A DNA stretch of 64,000 bases, taken from positions 79,993 through 143,992 of the forward strand of contig NZ_JAHXYI010000010.1 of the NCBI RefSeq assembly GCF_019970045.1. Reading direction: 5' to 3'. How positions within the stretch are numbered: the stretch's first letter is position 1; each line of letters opens with the position of its first letter. The translations under genes and the position numbers were made by a program. Source of the stretch: Chryseobacterium sp. GVT01B. GTDB taxonomy: Bacteria > Bacteroidota > Bacteroidia > Flavobacteriales > Weeksellaceae. The notes below the pieces were generated by a model. The model worked only from the letters and a program-made list of their open reading frames with translations. It did not search any database and was not told the origin of the DNA. Shown here piece by piece: positions 25,203 through 33,440 of the stretch.

Positions 25203-25263
25203 TTTTGGCTAAAATCAGTTGAATATTTATTATAAAAAAAGGATTAAAGCCCCTTCCTATTAA
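25203..25263 (+). repeat. Dispersed GGCTAAAGCC repeat, degenerate copy
   Basis: TTTTGGCTAAAATCAG ... GGATTAAAGCCCCTTCCTAT follows the same two-part order as copies at 3955 and 41228 but both palindromes are broken. Confidence 0.6.
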
Positions 25264-25327
25264 TAATATTAATTAACAAAGGCATTGGTGTTTGAGACCA
25301 GTTCTTTTACAATTCTAATAAATAAAA

Positions 25328-25978
25328 TTATTGATTGGTATTTCCAAGCATAGGAACAAATTTATACGCCCCGAATTCCTCTTTTTCAAATTCTGTAGGC
25401 CCTATTTTGGTAAACCTGTATAAAACCTGCTCATCAGTAGGTCCTAATGGAATCACCATAATTCCTCCGACGTTTAATTGTTTTAAAAGCTCTGTTGGTA
25501 AAGTAGAAGCACCACAGGTTACTATAATTTTATCAAAAGGAGCAAAAGTAGGAAGCCCGGCAAAGCCATCTCCAAAGCTCTGGAATTTTGGAAACAGGTG
25601 AAGCTCTCTGAGTTTCTTTTTGGAAAAATCAAAAAGGTCTTTCTGTCTTTCAACCGTGTATACATGAGCTTTCATTGCTATTAAGACAGCCGTCTGATAT
25701 CCGCATCCGGTACCAATTTCCAGGACTTTTTCGCCTGGTTTTACCTGCAGCAGTTCAGACTGTTCTGCTACCGTGGAAGGATGGGAGATAGTCTGATGCG
25801 CTAAGATGGGAAATGCCCTGTCTTCATAGGCAAAATCTTCAAAAATACTTTCGATAAAAAGGTGTCTTGGAACTTCACTCATTGCCGAAAGTACATTTTC
25901 GTCCGAAATTCCAATTCTGTATCGAAGGTAATCTACTAAAATCTTTCTTTTTCCTTTATGTACAAACGAATCCTGCAT
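25328..25978 (-). CDS. pcm: Protein-L-isoaspartate O-methyltransferase
   Basis: 216 residues. SAM-dependent methyltransferase that repairs isoaspartyl residues in damaged proteins. Landmarks: the N-terminal VPRHLFIE, QTISHPSTVAEQSELL, the SAM-binding motif VLEIGTGCGYQTAVL (about residues 78-92), FDKIIVTCGAS and GGIMVIPLGP. Length and motif order match Pcm. It is likely cytoplasmic. No operon partner; the next gene on this strand upstream is a lipoprotein with its own terminator. Confidence 0.94.
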   Translation of the reverse strand: MQDSFVHKGKRKILVDYLRYRIGISDENVLSAMSEVPRHLFIESIFEDFAYEDRAFPILAHQTISHPSTVAEQSELLQVKPGEKVLEIGTGCGYQTAVLIAMKAHVYTVERQKDLFDFSKKKLRELHLFPKFQSFGDGFAGLPTFAPFDKIIVTCGASTLPTELLKQLNVGGIMVIPLGPTDEQVLYRFTKIGPTEFEKEEFGAYKFVPMLGNTNQ

Positions 25979-26038
25979 TTGACAAAAGTAAGAAATTAGA
26001 AATTAGATTTCAGAAATTGAAGCAAAGAATTATCCACA

Positions 26039-26073
26039 AAAAGAAAGCAATCAAAAAATGACTGCTTTCTTCT
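26039..26073 (-). terminator. Terminator of the 215-residue lipoprotein gene
   Basis: AAGAAAGCA / TGCTTTCTT stem around a roughly 15-nt loop with flanking A/T runs, 7 bp past the stop codon. Confidence 0.7.
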
Positions 26074-26079
26074 TATTTC

Positions 26080-26727
26080 TCAATCCCATTTTATTGGATA
26101 AGGTCCATAAAAATCGCTGAAGGTATTATCAGCACATCTTTTTCTCACAAAAAAGTTATAGTTCACTGTTTTAGTTAATCCTATGTAAATAGCTTTTTGA
26201 CCTGAAATCACTAATTCTCCGCTCGCAGGTGGTGCAGAACTGGTTGTCAAAACAGTTTCATATGCAGAAATGCCGTCATTTTCCCAGGTTATTGTAGCAT
26301 CAAAAGTGGAGGAATAAACGGAAGAAGTAGTCTTTGAATACGTTGCATATCCCGGTTTTATACAGGTTGTTGTATTGCTGGCCAAAACGGTAACAGGTCC
26401 CGCCCAGTTGCTCCGGCCATTGTCTATTCCGCAGTTTTTTCTTACGTAAAGATCATATTTATTATTCTTATATAATGGAAGACTATAGGAATTCTTATAG
26501 GTTACAACTGTTGTTCCATTTCCTAAAGTAAAACCTTGCTCCCCATACTGTATTTCATAATATCCTTCGCCATGGCTAATCATATTCCAGGAAAGCTGGT
26601 TACTTCCTTTTTCAAATATCAAATTTTCCGGAGTTCCACATTTAGCCTGCGGGTCATATGGACTATCTCCTATACATCCGGCAGTACATAATCCTAAGAT
26701 GAGTAATATCGAAACTATTCTTTTCAT
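26080..26727 (-). CDS. Lipoprotein with fibronectin type III-like repeats
   Basis: 215 residues. The signal peptide ends in a lipobox (LCTAGC, Cys17), so it is likely membrane-anchored. The rest appears to be two beta-sandwich modules of fibronectin III character. Each has a core Trp (LSWNMISHGEGYYEIQYG; ATITWENDGISAYETVL) and ends in a similar strand (YDLYVRKNCG; YNFFVRKRCADN) with a Cys. Surface binding is plausible but no ligand can be named. Transcribed divergently from the Gfo/Idh/MocA gene. Confidence 0.75.
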   Translation of the reverse strand: MKRIVSILLILGLCTAGCIGDSPYDPQAKCGTPENLIFEKGSNQLSWNMISHGEGYYEIQYGEQGFTLGNGTTVVTYKNSYSLPLYKNNKYDLYVRKNCGIDNGRSNWAGPVTVLASNTTTCIKPGYATYSKTTSSVYSSTFDATITWENDGISAYETVLTTSSAPPASGELVISGQKAIYIGLTKTVNYNFFVRKRCADNTFSDFYGPYPIKWD

Positions 26728-26861
26728 CGTTATTTTTCTGACCGTGAATTTACTGTAATTTCTTTAATGAACACATGCGTTCATTCTTAAATATCTCCAA
26801 GTGAAAAGTCATGTATTTTATAAATGTACATTCACTATATTTACAAAAATTTAATACAGCT

Positions 26862-27824
26862 ATGTTAAAAGCAGGTTTGGTAGGTGCCGGACACTTGGGA
26901 AAAATACATTTAAAACTTCTTAATCAATCAGATAGATATGAATTTGTAGGTTTCCATGATAAAGATGTTGAAAACGGAAAGAAATTAGAAGCAGAATTCG
27001 GATATAAATATTTTGAAAATTTTGATGAATTGCTTGAGCAGATTGACATGCTTGATATTGTCACTCCTACAGTTTATCATTACGATTATGCTTTAAAAGC
27101 CATTGAAAAAGGTCTTCATTTCTTTATTGAAAAACCGGTAACCCAGACTCTTGAGCAGGCAGAAGAAATTTTACGTTTATGCCAGGAAAAAGGGATCAAA
27201 GCACAGGTAGGACACGTTGAGAGATACAATCCGGCCTTTATTGCCACTAAGGAATATATCAGCAATCCGATGTTCATTGAAATCCACAGGCTGGCAGAAT
27301 TTAATCCCCGCGGGACAGACGTTTCTGTAGTACTGGATCTTATGATCCATGATCTGGATATTCTGTTGAGTATGGCTAAATCTAAGGTTAAAAACATCCA
27401 TGCAAGCGGTGTTTGTGTGGTAAGCAAAACTCCGGATATTGCCAATGCGAGAATAGAGTTTGAAAACGGATGCGTAGCTAACCTTACCACCTCCAGAATT
27501 TCTATGAAAGCCATGAGAAAAAGCAGATTCTTCCAGAAAGATGCTTATATTTCTGTGGATTTCCTTGAGAAAAAGGCTGAAGTGATCAGAATGAAAGATG
27601 CTCCTGAAAACCCTACTCCATTTGATATGATTATTGAAAATGCAGATGGAGAAAAGAATCAGATCCTCTTTGAATACCCAAATATTCAGTCCAACAATGC
27701 TATTTTGGATGAATTGAATTCTTTTGCTGATGCCATCACAGGTGACAAAAATGTAGAGGTTTCTCTTGAAGACGGAACTGAAGCATTGAAAGTCGCTTTG
27801 GAAATCATGAGGCTGATCAGCTAA
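26862..27824 (+). CDS. Gfo/Idh/MocA-family NAD(P)-dependent oxidoreductase
   Basis: 320 residues from ATG at 26862 (MLKAGLVGAGHLGKIHLKLL); an in-frame ATG 51 bp upstream adds residues without family character. The N-terminal Rossmann fold has GAGHLGKIH, the signature Lys-Pro is in FFIEKPVTQTLEQAEEIL, and the catalytic-region His is in MIHDLDILL. Members oxidise or reduce sugars, inositols or their derivatives; in this group close relatives often belong to UDP-sugar or cell-wall metabolism. No sugar operon is adjacent, so the substrate is open. Confidence 0.9.
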   Translation: MLKAGLVGAGHLGKIHLKLLNQSDRYEFVGFHDKDVENGKKLEAEFGYKYFENFDELLEQIDMLDIVTPTVYHYDYALKAIEKGLHFFIEKPVTQTLEQAEEILRLCQEKGIKAQVGHVERYNPAFIATKEYISNPMFIEIHRLAEFNPRGTDVSVVLDLMIHDLDILLSMAKSKVKNIHASGVCVVSKTPDIANARIEFENGCVANLTTSRISMKAMRKSRFFQKDAYISVDFLEKKAEVIRMKDAPENPTPFDMIIENADGEKNQILFEYPNIQSNNAILDELNSFADAITGDKNVEVSLEDGTEALKVALEIMRLIS

Positions 27825-27861
27825 AAATAAAAATATGCTGTTTTTTATGACAGCCATGCAT

Positions 27862-27908
27862 ACAATGCTATCTTATAATCGAAGAATGATTATGAGGTAG
27901 CATTTTTT
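27862..27908 (+). terminator. Intrinsic terminator of the Gfo/Idh/MocA gene
   Basis: Stem AATGCTATCTTATAATC / GATTATGAGGTAGCATT with a short loop and following T run, about 40 bp past the stop. Confidence 0.88.
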
Positions 27909-28017
27909 AGTTTCAAATATGTTATTCCAGATATCAGGATCTTTACATTCAATAAAAACTTTTCGTTAAAAATTACTGATTTATCAATTAAAAATCCTTT
28001 TCAAAACAAAAAAACAA

Positions 28018-28025
28018 TATATTTG
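28018..28025 (+). promoter_or_regulatory. Bacteroidetes -7 element TATATTTG
   Basis: Matches TAnnTTTG upstream of the GH5 gene, about 150 bp from its start codon. No clear -33 TTTG is seen at the expected spacing, so support is weak. Confidence 0.3.
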
Positions 28026-28173
28026 GAGAACAATTCAATAAAGTATTGAAAGATTTTGTTTTACATATATGGATATCTGACGCAATAAATGATGTGAATA
28101 CAGCATCATCTTATCCTGTCATCATTCATTATAATCTTTAATTTCCCTACTATTTTAAACTATTGAAACCATT

Positions 28174-29904
28174 ATGAAAAGAGCCATTGTAATATCCGTA
28201 CTTTTATTGTCTCAATTTGGGACATCACAATTATTAAAGACTTCCGGACAAAAAATCGTTAATGATAAAGGTGAAAATATCCAATTGAGAGGTCTGGGTC
28301 CGGGCGGTTGGATGCTCCAGGAAGGATATATGCTGAAAACAGCTGACTTTGCCGGTCCTCAGTATAAAATCAAGGAGAAGATTGCTGAATTAATTGGTGA
28401 AGATAGCATGAATGAGTTTTACAAGGCATATCTGAAAAACGGGATCACCAAACAGGATATTGATTTTCTTGCGAAATCAGGGTTCAACTCGATACGGCTT
28501 CCCATGCATTACAATCTTTACACACTTCCTATTGAAAAAGAGCCTGTAAAAGGTAAAGATACATGGCTGGAAGAAGGCTTTAAAATGACCGATGACCTGC
28601 TTCAATGGTGTGCCGATAATAAAATTTACCTCATCCTTGACCTTCACGCTGCACCGGGCGGGCAGGGAAATGATGTCAATATTTCTGATAATGACAAGTC
28701 AAAACCTTCGCTTTGGGCCAATGAAGAGAATCAGAGAAAAACTATAGCATTTTGGAAAAAACTGGCCGAACGGTATAAAGACAGTCCATGGGTTGGAGGC
28801 TACGACCTGATCAATGAGCCTAATATCAATTTCACAGGTAAAAACCCAAATGGTACTGATGAAATGTCTAATGCTCCGCTTTGGAAACTTCAGAAGGAGA
28901 TCACTGCTGCTATCAGAGAGGTTGATAAGAAGCATATTATTTTCATTGAAGGAAACGGCTGGGGAAATAATTATAACGGACTGCCGGCTATCTGGGACAA
29001 CAATATGGCTTTCAGCTTTCATAAATACTGGAATTACAATGATGACCAAACCCTTCAGTTTGCACTGGATCTGAGAAAAAAGCATAATATGCCGATCTGG
29101 CTTGGTGAGACAGGAGAAAATTCCAATGTATGGTTTACTGAGCTTATTCAGCTTTTGGATCAACATAATATCGGGTATGCATTCTGGCCGATGAAAAAGA
29201 TTGATAATATTGCAGGAATCACCAATGTCAAGATCACGCCTGAATATGAAAAGCTATTGGATTACTGGAAAAACGGAGGTGAAAAACCTTCAAAAGATTA
29301 TGCAAAAAAAGCTTTAATGCAGATTGCTGACAACTATAAACTGAGCAATACGGAAGTTAAAAAAGATGTCATTGATGCAATGTTCAGGCAGACAAAGGAT
29401 GCTTCAACAAAGCCATTTAAAAATCATCAGGTGCCGGGAAGGATATTTGCTTCGGAATATGATCTGGGAAGAATAGGTTCTGCTTATCTGGATAAAGATT
29501 TCATCAATCTATGGGTAAGTGATCCTGCAAAAAGATCAGAATGGAACTCCGGACAGCAGATGAGAAATGATGGTGTAGATATTTATAAGTGTAATGATAA
29601 GATTACCAATCAGTATTATGTAGGAAAAACAGAATCCGGGGAATGGCTCCAGTATACTGTTCAGTCAAAAGGAGACAAAAATTATACGTTTGACATCCGG
29701 TATGCATCAGCCACTGATTCAAAAATAAGGATTGAAACGGCTTCCGGAAAAGTGTTGGCGACGGTACCGTTAGCTTCCAGTGGAGGAAATGAAAACTGGA
29801 AAACGGTTTCTGTAAAAAATATCAGTCTTCAGAAAGGGGAAAACAGTATCAGAATATTCTTTGAAAATGATGGTGTCAATCTGAATTATTTTGAAGTAAA
29901 ATAG
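28174..29904 (+). CDS. Secreted glycoside hydrolase family 5 enzyme with C-terminal CBM
   Basis: 576 residues. The signal peptide spans residues 1-18. A GH5 (cellulase-type, TIM-barrel) domain covers about 25-370, with acid/base Glu in YDLINEPNINF (about 214-216) and nucleophile Glu in WLGETGENS (about 312). SIRLPMHYN and FSFHKYWNYND are further family features. The C-terminal 140 residues form a CBM6/35-like beta-sandwich (GEWLQYTVQSKGDKNYTFDI). It hydrolyses a beta-glucan or related polysaccharide; specificity is not determinable. No SusCD pair is nearby and no T9SS tail is visible. Confidence 0.92.
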   Translation: MKRAIVISVLLLSQFGTSQLLKTSGQKIVNDKGENIQLRGLGPGGWMLQEGYMLKTADFAGPQYKIKEKIAELIGEDSMNEFYKAYLKNGITKQDIDFLAKSGFNSIRLPMHYNLYTLPIEKEPVKGKDTWLEEGFKMTDDLLQWCADNKIYLILDLHAAPGGQGNDVNISDNDKSKPSLWANEENQRKTIAFWKKLAERYKDSPWVGGYDLINEPNINFTGKNPNGTDEMSNAPLWKLQKEITAAIREVDKKHIIFIEGNGWGNNYNGLPAIWDNNMAFSFHKYWNYNDDQTLQFALDLRKKHNMPIWLGETGENSNVWFTELIQLLDQHNIGYAFWPMKKIDNIAGITNVKITPEYEKLLDYWKNGGEKPSKDYAKKALMQIADNYKLSNTEVKKDVIDAMFRQTKDASTKPFKNHQVPGRIFASEYDLGRIGSAYLDKDFINLWVSDPAKRSEWNSGQQMRNDGVDIYKCNDKITNQYYVGKTESGEWLQYTVQSKGDKNYTFDIRYASATDSKIRIETASGKVLATVPLASSGGNENWKTVSVKNISLQKGENSIRIFFENDGVNLNYFEVK

Positions 29905-29969
29905 TAATAATTATCTTAAATTGCAGCTCTCTTTTGGTCTTCAAAGGAGAGCTTTTTAATTTCGGTATT

Positions 29970-30848
29970 ATGAAAAAAACAGCATTCTTTTTTCTTCTGA
30001 TTTCGGCATTTACCTTTGCCCAAACTTCTTTGTTGGAACAAAAAATAAACTCAATTCTTAAAAACAAAAAAGCAACTGTTGGTGTTTCTGTCTCAGGCTT
30101 TGAGAACAGTTTTAAATATGATAAAAATGCAGACAAAAAGCTACCGATGCAAAGTGTCTTCAAATTCCATATTGTCGCTGCAGTTCTGAATGCTGTAGAT
30201 CAGGGAAAGCTTTCATTGGATCAGAAAATTGCACTGAATAAATCAAATTTACTTGAAAATACTTGGTCCCCGCTACGCGATCAATATCCGGGAGGAAACG
30301 TTGAAATTCCGTTAAGTGAAGTTATTGAATATACTGTTGCTAAAAGTGATAATAATGGCTGTGATATTCTTCTCAGGCTATTGGGCGGAACTCAGCCTGT
30401 TCAGAGATTCATGGATTCCAAAGGAGTGAAGGGTTTTCAGATCAAATATAATGAAGAGGCAATGCATAAAGACTGGAAAGTTCAGTATGAAAATTACAGC
30501 ACCACAAAATCTGCAGTTGATGTCCTGAAAAAGTTTTATGACGGAAAATTATTATCCAAAAAATCAACAGATTATCTGATGCAGGTCATGTTATCTACTT
30601 CAACAGGATTAAACAAAATGGTAGAGCAACTTCCAAAAAACACTACTGTGGCCAGAAAAACGGGAGCTTCCGGAAAAAATAAGGCAGGTTTAACAGGGGC
30701 AGAAAATGAAATCGGCATCGTTACTTTACCCAATGGAAAACATTATGCATTAGCTGTATTTGTCAGCAATTCAATGGAAACGGATGCGGTAAACTGCAGG
30801 ATGATTTCTGATATTTCCAAGGAGGTTTGGGAATATTTTAATAAATAA
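29970..30848 (+). CDS. bla: Class A beta-lactamase (PER/CGA/CIA-like)
   Basis: 292 residues from ATG at 29970 (MKKTAFFFLLISAFTFAQ, signal peptide). Active-site motifs are complete: S62-V-F-K (Ambler S70xxK), SDN at 126-128 (S130DN) and KTG at about 230 (K234TG). The omega loop reads YNEEAMHKDWKVQY: the Glu is kept and the position of Asn170 is His, as in the PER/VEB-like subclass A2 found in Bacteroidetes. A hydrolase of penicillins and cephalosporins in the periplasm. Likely a resident chromosomal gene: no mobile element adjoins it. A small secreted-protein gene follows after 32 bp. Confidence 0.94.
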   Translation: MKKTAFFFLLISAFTFAQTSLLEQKINSILKNKKATVGVSVSGFENSFKYDKNADKKLPMQSVFKFHIVAAVLNAVDQGKLSLDQKIALNKSNLLENTWSPLRDQYPGGNVEIPLSEVIEYTVAKSDNNGCDILLRLLGGTQPVQRFMDSKGVKGFQIKYNEEAMHKDWKVQYENYSTTKSAVDVLKKFYDGKLLSKKSTDYLMQVMLSTSTGLNKMVEQLPKNTTVARKTGASGKNKAGLTGAENEIGIVTLPNGKHYALAVFVSNSMETDAVNCRMISDISKEVWEYFNK

Positions 30849-30880
30849 AATTTTAAGCTTATTTTTAAGCGATTTTTAAC

Positions 30881-31291
30881 ATGAAAAAAATAATAGTAAC
30901 AACGGCTCTGCTGGCTTTCACATTCTTTTACTCACAAAAGAATCAGAATTATCTGGAGATCAGCTATGGAAGTGTATGCTGCGGCCCGCCTTCAGACAAA
31001 CCTGTCCTTAGCTTTCTGAAGGAATTTAAGAATAAAAGCAGGGTAAAAAGCCTGGAAATTCTACAACAAAAAGGAAGAGGCAGAGAAGGTGAATTCACAT
31101 TATATGTTGGTACTGACTACCTTACAAAAAACCAGAAAAGCCGTCTTATAAGAGGGCTGACAGCTACTGTTTCTAATCAGAACAACAGTAAGAAAAATCA
31201 AAGTACAGGAACCGTTTTCTTTGACTCGGCAACGGTTGTTTCTCAATCGGATCTTACTGACGTAAAAAATTTAACTATCTATAAAAAATAA
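30881..31291 (+). CDS. Small secreted hypothetical protein
   Basis: 136 residues with a signal peptide (residues 1-18, ends FFYSQ). The mature region has a vicinal Cys pair (SYGSVCCGPPSDKP), a basic stretch (KSLEILQQKGRGREGEF) and strand-like segments with GTVFFDSATVV. I do not recognise the family. It lies 32 bp after the beta-lactamase and 7 bp before the 3-hydroxyacyl-CoA dehydrogenase, so all three may share a transcript. A functional link is not evident. Confidence 0.7.
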   Translation: MKKIIVTTALLAFTFFYSQKNQNYLEISYGSVCCGPPSDKPVLSFLKEFKNKSRVKSLEILQQKGRGREGEFTLYVGTDYLTKNQKSRLIRGLTATVSNQNNSKKNQSTGTVFFDSATVVSQSDLTDVKNLTIYKK

Positions 31292-31298
31292 AGGAAAA

Positions 31299-32192
31299 AT
31301 GATCAAAAACATTGTCGTTATCGGAGCGGGAACCATGGGAAATGGTATTGCACATACTTTCGCACAAAGCGGTTTTAAAGTAAATCTTGTAGATGTATCT
31401 CAGGAAGCTCTGGACAGAGGTTTGAAAACCATTACTACCAATCTTGACAGAATCATTGCAAAAGGAAACCTTACAGAGGAACAAAAAGCTGAAACGCTGG
31501 GGAATATCACTACCTTCACAGCACTGAATGATGCAGCAGGCGCTGCAGATCTTATTGTAGAGGCTGCTACAGAAAATATGGATCTTAAACTGAAGATCTT
31601 TGGCCAAATGGATGAACTGGCTCCTGAAGGCTGCATCCTTGCCACCAATACTTCATCTATATCTATTACAAAAATTGCTGCAGCTACCAAAAGAGCTGAT
31701 AAAGTAATCGGAATGCACTTCATGAACCCGGTTCCAATTATGAAATTGGTAGAAATCATCAAAGGCTATTCTACTTCTAAAGAAACTTTTGATGCAATCT
31801 ATGAAATGAGCAAAACTTTGGGTAAAGTTCCTGTAGAAGTGAATGATTATCCAGGTTTTGTGGCTAACAGAATTTTGATGCCAATGATCAATGAGTCTAT
31901 CGAAACGCTTTATAACGGAGTGGCTGGTGTAGAAGAAATTGATACGGTAATGAAATTGGGAATGGCACATCCAATGGGCCCGCTTCAGCTGGCAGACTTC
32001 ATTGGTCTTGACGTATGTCTTGCAATTCTGAATGTAATGTATGACGGTTTCAAAAATCCAAAGTATGCGCCTAATCCACTGCTTGTAAATATGGTAACAG
32101 CAGGGAAACTTGGTGTAAAATCAGGGGAAGGATTCTACGATTATTCTGAAAGCAAAAAAGCTGAAAAAGTTTCAAAAATGTTTTTGAAGTAA
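31299..32192 (+). CDS. 3-hydroxyacyl-CoA (3-hydroxybutyryl-CoA) dehydrogenase
   Basis: 297 residues. Rossmann motif VIGAGTMGNGIAHTFAQSGF at the N-terminus, catalytic His in GMHFMNPVPIMKLVE with Glu, Asn in NDYPGFVANRILMPMINE, and the C-terminal helical domain with AHPMGPLQLADFIGLDV. It interconverts 3-hydroxyacyl-CoA and 3-oxoacyl-CoA with NAD(H), in fatty-acid, butyrate or phenylacetate metabolism. Size fits the single-function bacterial form (Hbd/PaaH). An AAAGGA sequence precedes the ATG. Confidence 0.93.
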   Translation: MIKNIVVIGAGTMGNGIAHTFAQSGFKVNLVDVSQEALDRGLKTITTNLDRIIAKGNLTEEQKAETLGNITTFTALNDAAGAADLIVEAATENMDLKLKIFGQMDELAPEGCILATNTSSISITKIAAATKRADKVIGMHFMNPVPIMKLVEIIKGYSTSKETFDAIYEMSKTLGKVPVEVNDYPGFVANRILMPMINESIETLYNGVAGVEEIDTVMKLGMAHPMGPLQLADFIGLDVCLAILNVMYDGFKNPKYAPNPLLVNMVTAGKLGVKSGEGFYDYSESKKAEKVSKMFLK

Positions 32193-32214
32193 TTTTAAAG
32201 TCAATAATTTTATT

Positions 32215-32222
32215 TATCTTTG
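32215..32222 (+). promoter_or_regulatory. Bacteroidetes -7 element TATCTTTG
   Basis: Exact TAnnTTTG match 23 bp upstream of the start codon at 32245, in a 52-bp gap. The -33 TTTG (32183-32186) is further than usual. Confidence 0.45.
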
Positions 32223-32244
32223 AGAAAGTTAAAACATTAAAAAA

Positions 32245-32484
32245 ATGAAATTACCAAAGTTTTTATTAGCAGATAATTCGGAGTTTCCAGAAGATCTATT
32301 CGTAGTTCACACAGAATATCCAAGATTTATCTTAAACGTTGAGGAAGAAGAAGTTGAATGGTTAGATGATCTTGAAGGTGATGATGAAGAAACTATGGCA
32401 GACGAAGCTACTAAAGTAGTAGAAGCAGCGTTTAAATGGTGCGACGAAGAGTTGGCTAAGTACGACGAAGAAGAGGAAGATTAA
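32245..32484 (+). CDS. Small acidic hypothetical protein
   Basis: 79 residues, strongly acidic, ending in DEELAKYDEEEED. The N-terminal half (MKLPKFLLADNSEFPEDLFV) looks like a compact domain and EYPRFILNVEEEEVEWLDDL follows. No known function; proteins of this appearance are widespread single-copy genes in Flavobacteria. It has its own promoter-like octamer and a bidirectional terminator. Confidence 0.8.
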   Translation: MKLPKFLLADNSEFPEDLFVVHTEYPRFILNVEEEEVEWLDDLEGDDEETMADEATKVVEAAFKWCDEELAKYDEEEED

Positions 32485-32499
32485 TAACACTCTAAAACA

Positions 32500-32533
32500 T
32501 AAAAAAGGAACTCAATTGAGTTCCTTTTGTTTT
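32500..32533. terminator. Bidirectional terminator between convergent genes
   Basis: Perfect stem AAAAGGAACTC aatt GAGTTCCTTTT with A and T runs on either side, between the stop codons at 32484 and 32535. Confidence 0.9.
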
Positions 32534-32534
32534 T

Positions 32535-32945
32535 TTATTCTGATTTAGTGAATTTCAATAGTAGAAGATTGTCTTTATACAATTCTAATGTAGTTCCGGA
32601 AATCACATATTTGTTTGCTTTTCCCATCATATCCATAAAGTTCTGCTCTACTCCGATGTTGTTACACATCATTTTTGTAGATCCCATTTGTCCTGCTGTA
32701 AATCCTCCTGTAGACGGATCTATTGTAGCCGTTCCGAAATAGTTATTACATCCTGCATTTCCTGTGATTTTCTCTCCTTCAATATTCAATGTCGGAACTT
32801 TTCCTTTTACCGTTTCAGCCAGTGTCCATTTTGTATTGGCAAGAGCAGGCTGAGCTTTTCCTACTTTAGAAGCAGACGGGCTTGTCATAGATCCACATGA
32901 AGCCAATACTGCAGCTGTACATATGCTTAAAAAAAGATTTTTCAT
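32535..32945 (-). CDS. META-domain lipoprotein (HslJ-like)
   Basis: 136 residues. Lipoprotein signal with lipobox VLASC (Cys17). The META domain shows LANTKWTLAE, IEGEKITGNAGCNNYFGT and the signature TKMMCNNIGVEQNFMDMMGK, then LELYKDNLLLLKF. HslJ/META proteins are envelope proteins linked to heat or antibiotic stress; a precise role is not known. Convergent with the acidic 79-residue gene. Confidence 0.9.
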   Translation of the reverse strand: MKNLFLSICTAAVLASCGSMTSPSASKVGKAQPALANTKWTLAETVKGKVPTLNIEGEKITGNAGCNNYFGTATIDPSTGGFTAGQMGSTKMMCNNIGVEQNFMDMMGKANKYVISGTTLELYKDNLLLLKFTKSE

Positions 32946-33138
32946 TTTTTTCTTTTTGAATTAATCCAAATTTACGGAAATTATATTATTTAAACGGGCT
33001 GCGATGAATTTTATTATTCTTTAACACCCTGTATTTTGAATAATTTTCAGAATTAATTTTCATGCTCTTGACGATCAAAAAAAGGGTTGAAAGCTTTAAG
33101 ACATAAGAACTTTATTTGCACTAAAGTTGTAACGCTGC

Positions 33139-33212
33139 CTTTGTCATTCCGAAGGAATCTATACTATAATTGGTTTATAAAAACATACTGAGACTCCTAC
33201 GGAGTGACAAAG
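33139..33212 (+). repeat. MITE-like element, copy 1
   Basis: 74 bp with 22-bp terminal inverted repeats matching at 19 positions (left CTTTGTCATTCCGAAGGAAT; right, complement, CTTTGTCACTCCGTAGGAGT). The interior TATAATTGGTTTATAA is shared with the inverted copy at 41349-41429. Confidence 0.85.
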
Positions 33213-33384
33213 ATTGTGGATAGACCAACTACCAAATCATAAGAAAATATACAATAAAGTACCATTCAATAGAACGGATTGTAATCCTGAGCTTAGTCGA
33301 AGGGAGCCGTTTACTTAAAAATCAATATCCAGATGGCTTTAGCCGAAACCTATTAATACAGATATATTTTTAAGATTAAAAACA

Positions 33385-33412
33385 AAAAAACGGACTTTAA
33401 AAGTCCGTTTCT
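33385..33412 (-). terminator. Intrinsic terminator of pheT
   Basis: Perfect stem AAACGGACTT tt AAAGTCCGTTT with flanking A/T runs, about 30 bp past the pheT stop codon. Confidence 0.85.
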
Positions 33413-33440
33413 ATTATATTGAAATATATATTTTCAAGTA

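Larger units (their letters stand above)
27825..28173. other. 349-bp intergenic region before the GH5 gene
   Basis: It holds the terminator of the oxidoreductase at 27862-27908 and a promoter-like TATATTTG at 28018-28025. The remaining roughly 150 bp upstream of the GH5 start codon could be a long leader. No conserved structure or small gene was recognised. Confidence 0.55.
32946..33440. other. 495-bp intergenic region filled with dispersed repeats
   Basis: No gene is seen. It carries the 74-bp MITE-like element at 33139-33212, an ATCCTGAGCTTAGTCGAAGG motif at about 33284-33303, a GGCTTTAGCC half-repeat at 33333-33353 and the pheT terminator at 33385-33412. Confidence 0.65.

Noticed and set aside
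27177..27857. 226-codon minus-strand frame opposite the Gfo/Idh/MocA gene
   Set aside because: Shadow of a well-supported oxidoreductase; amino-acid composition is atypical.
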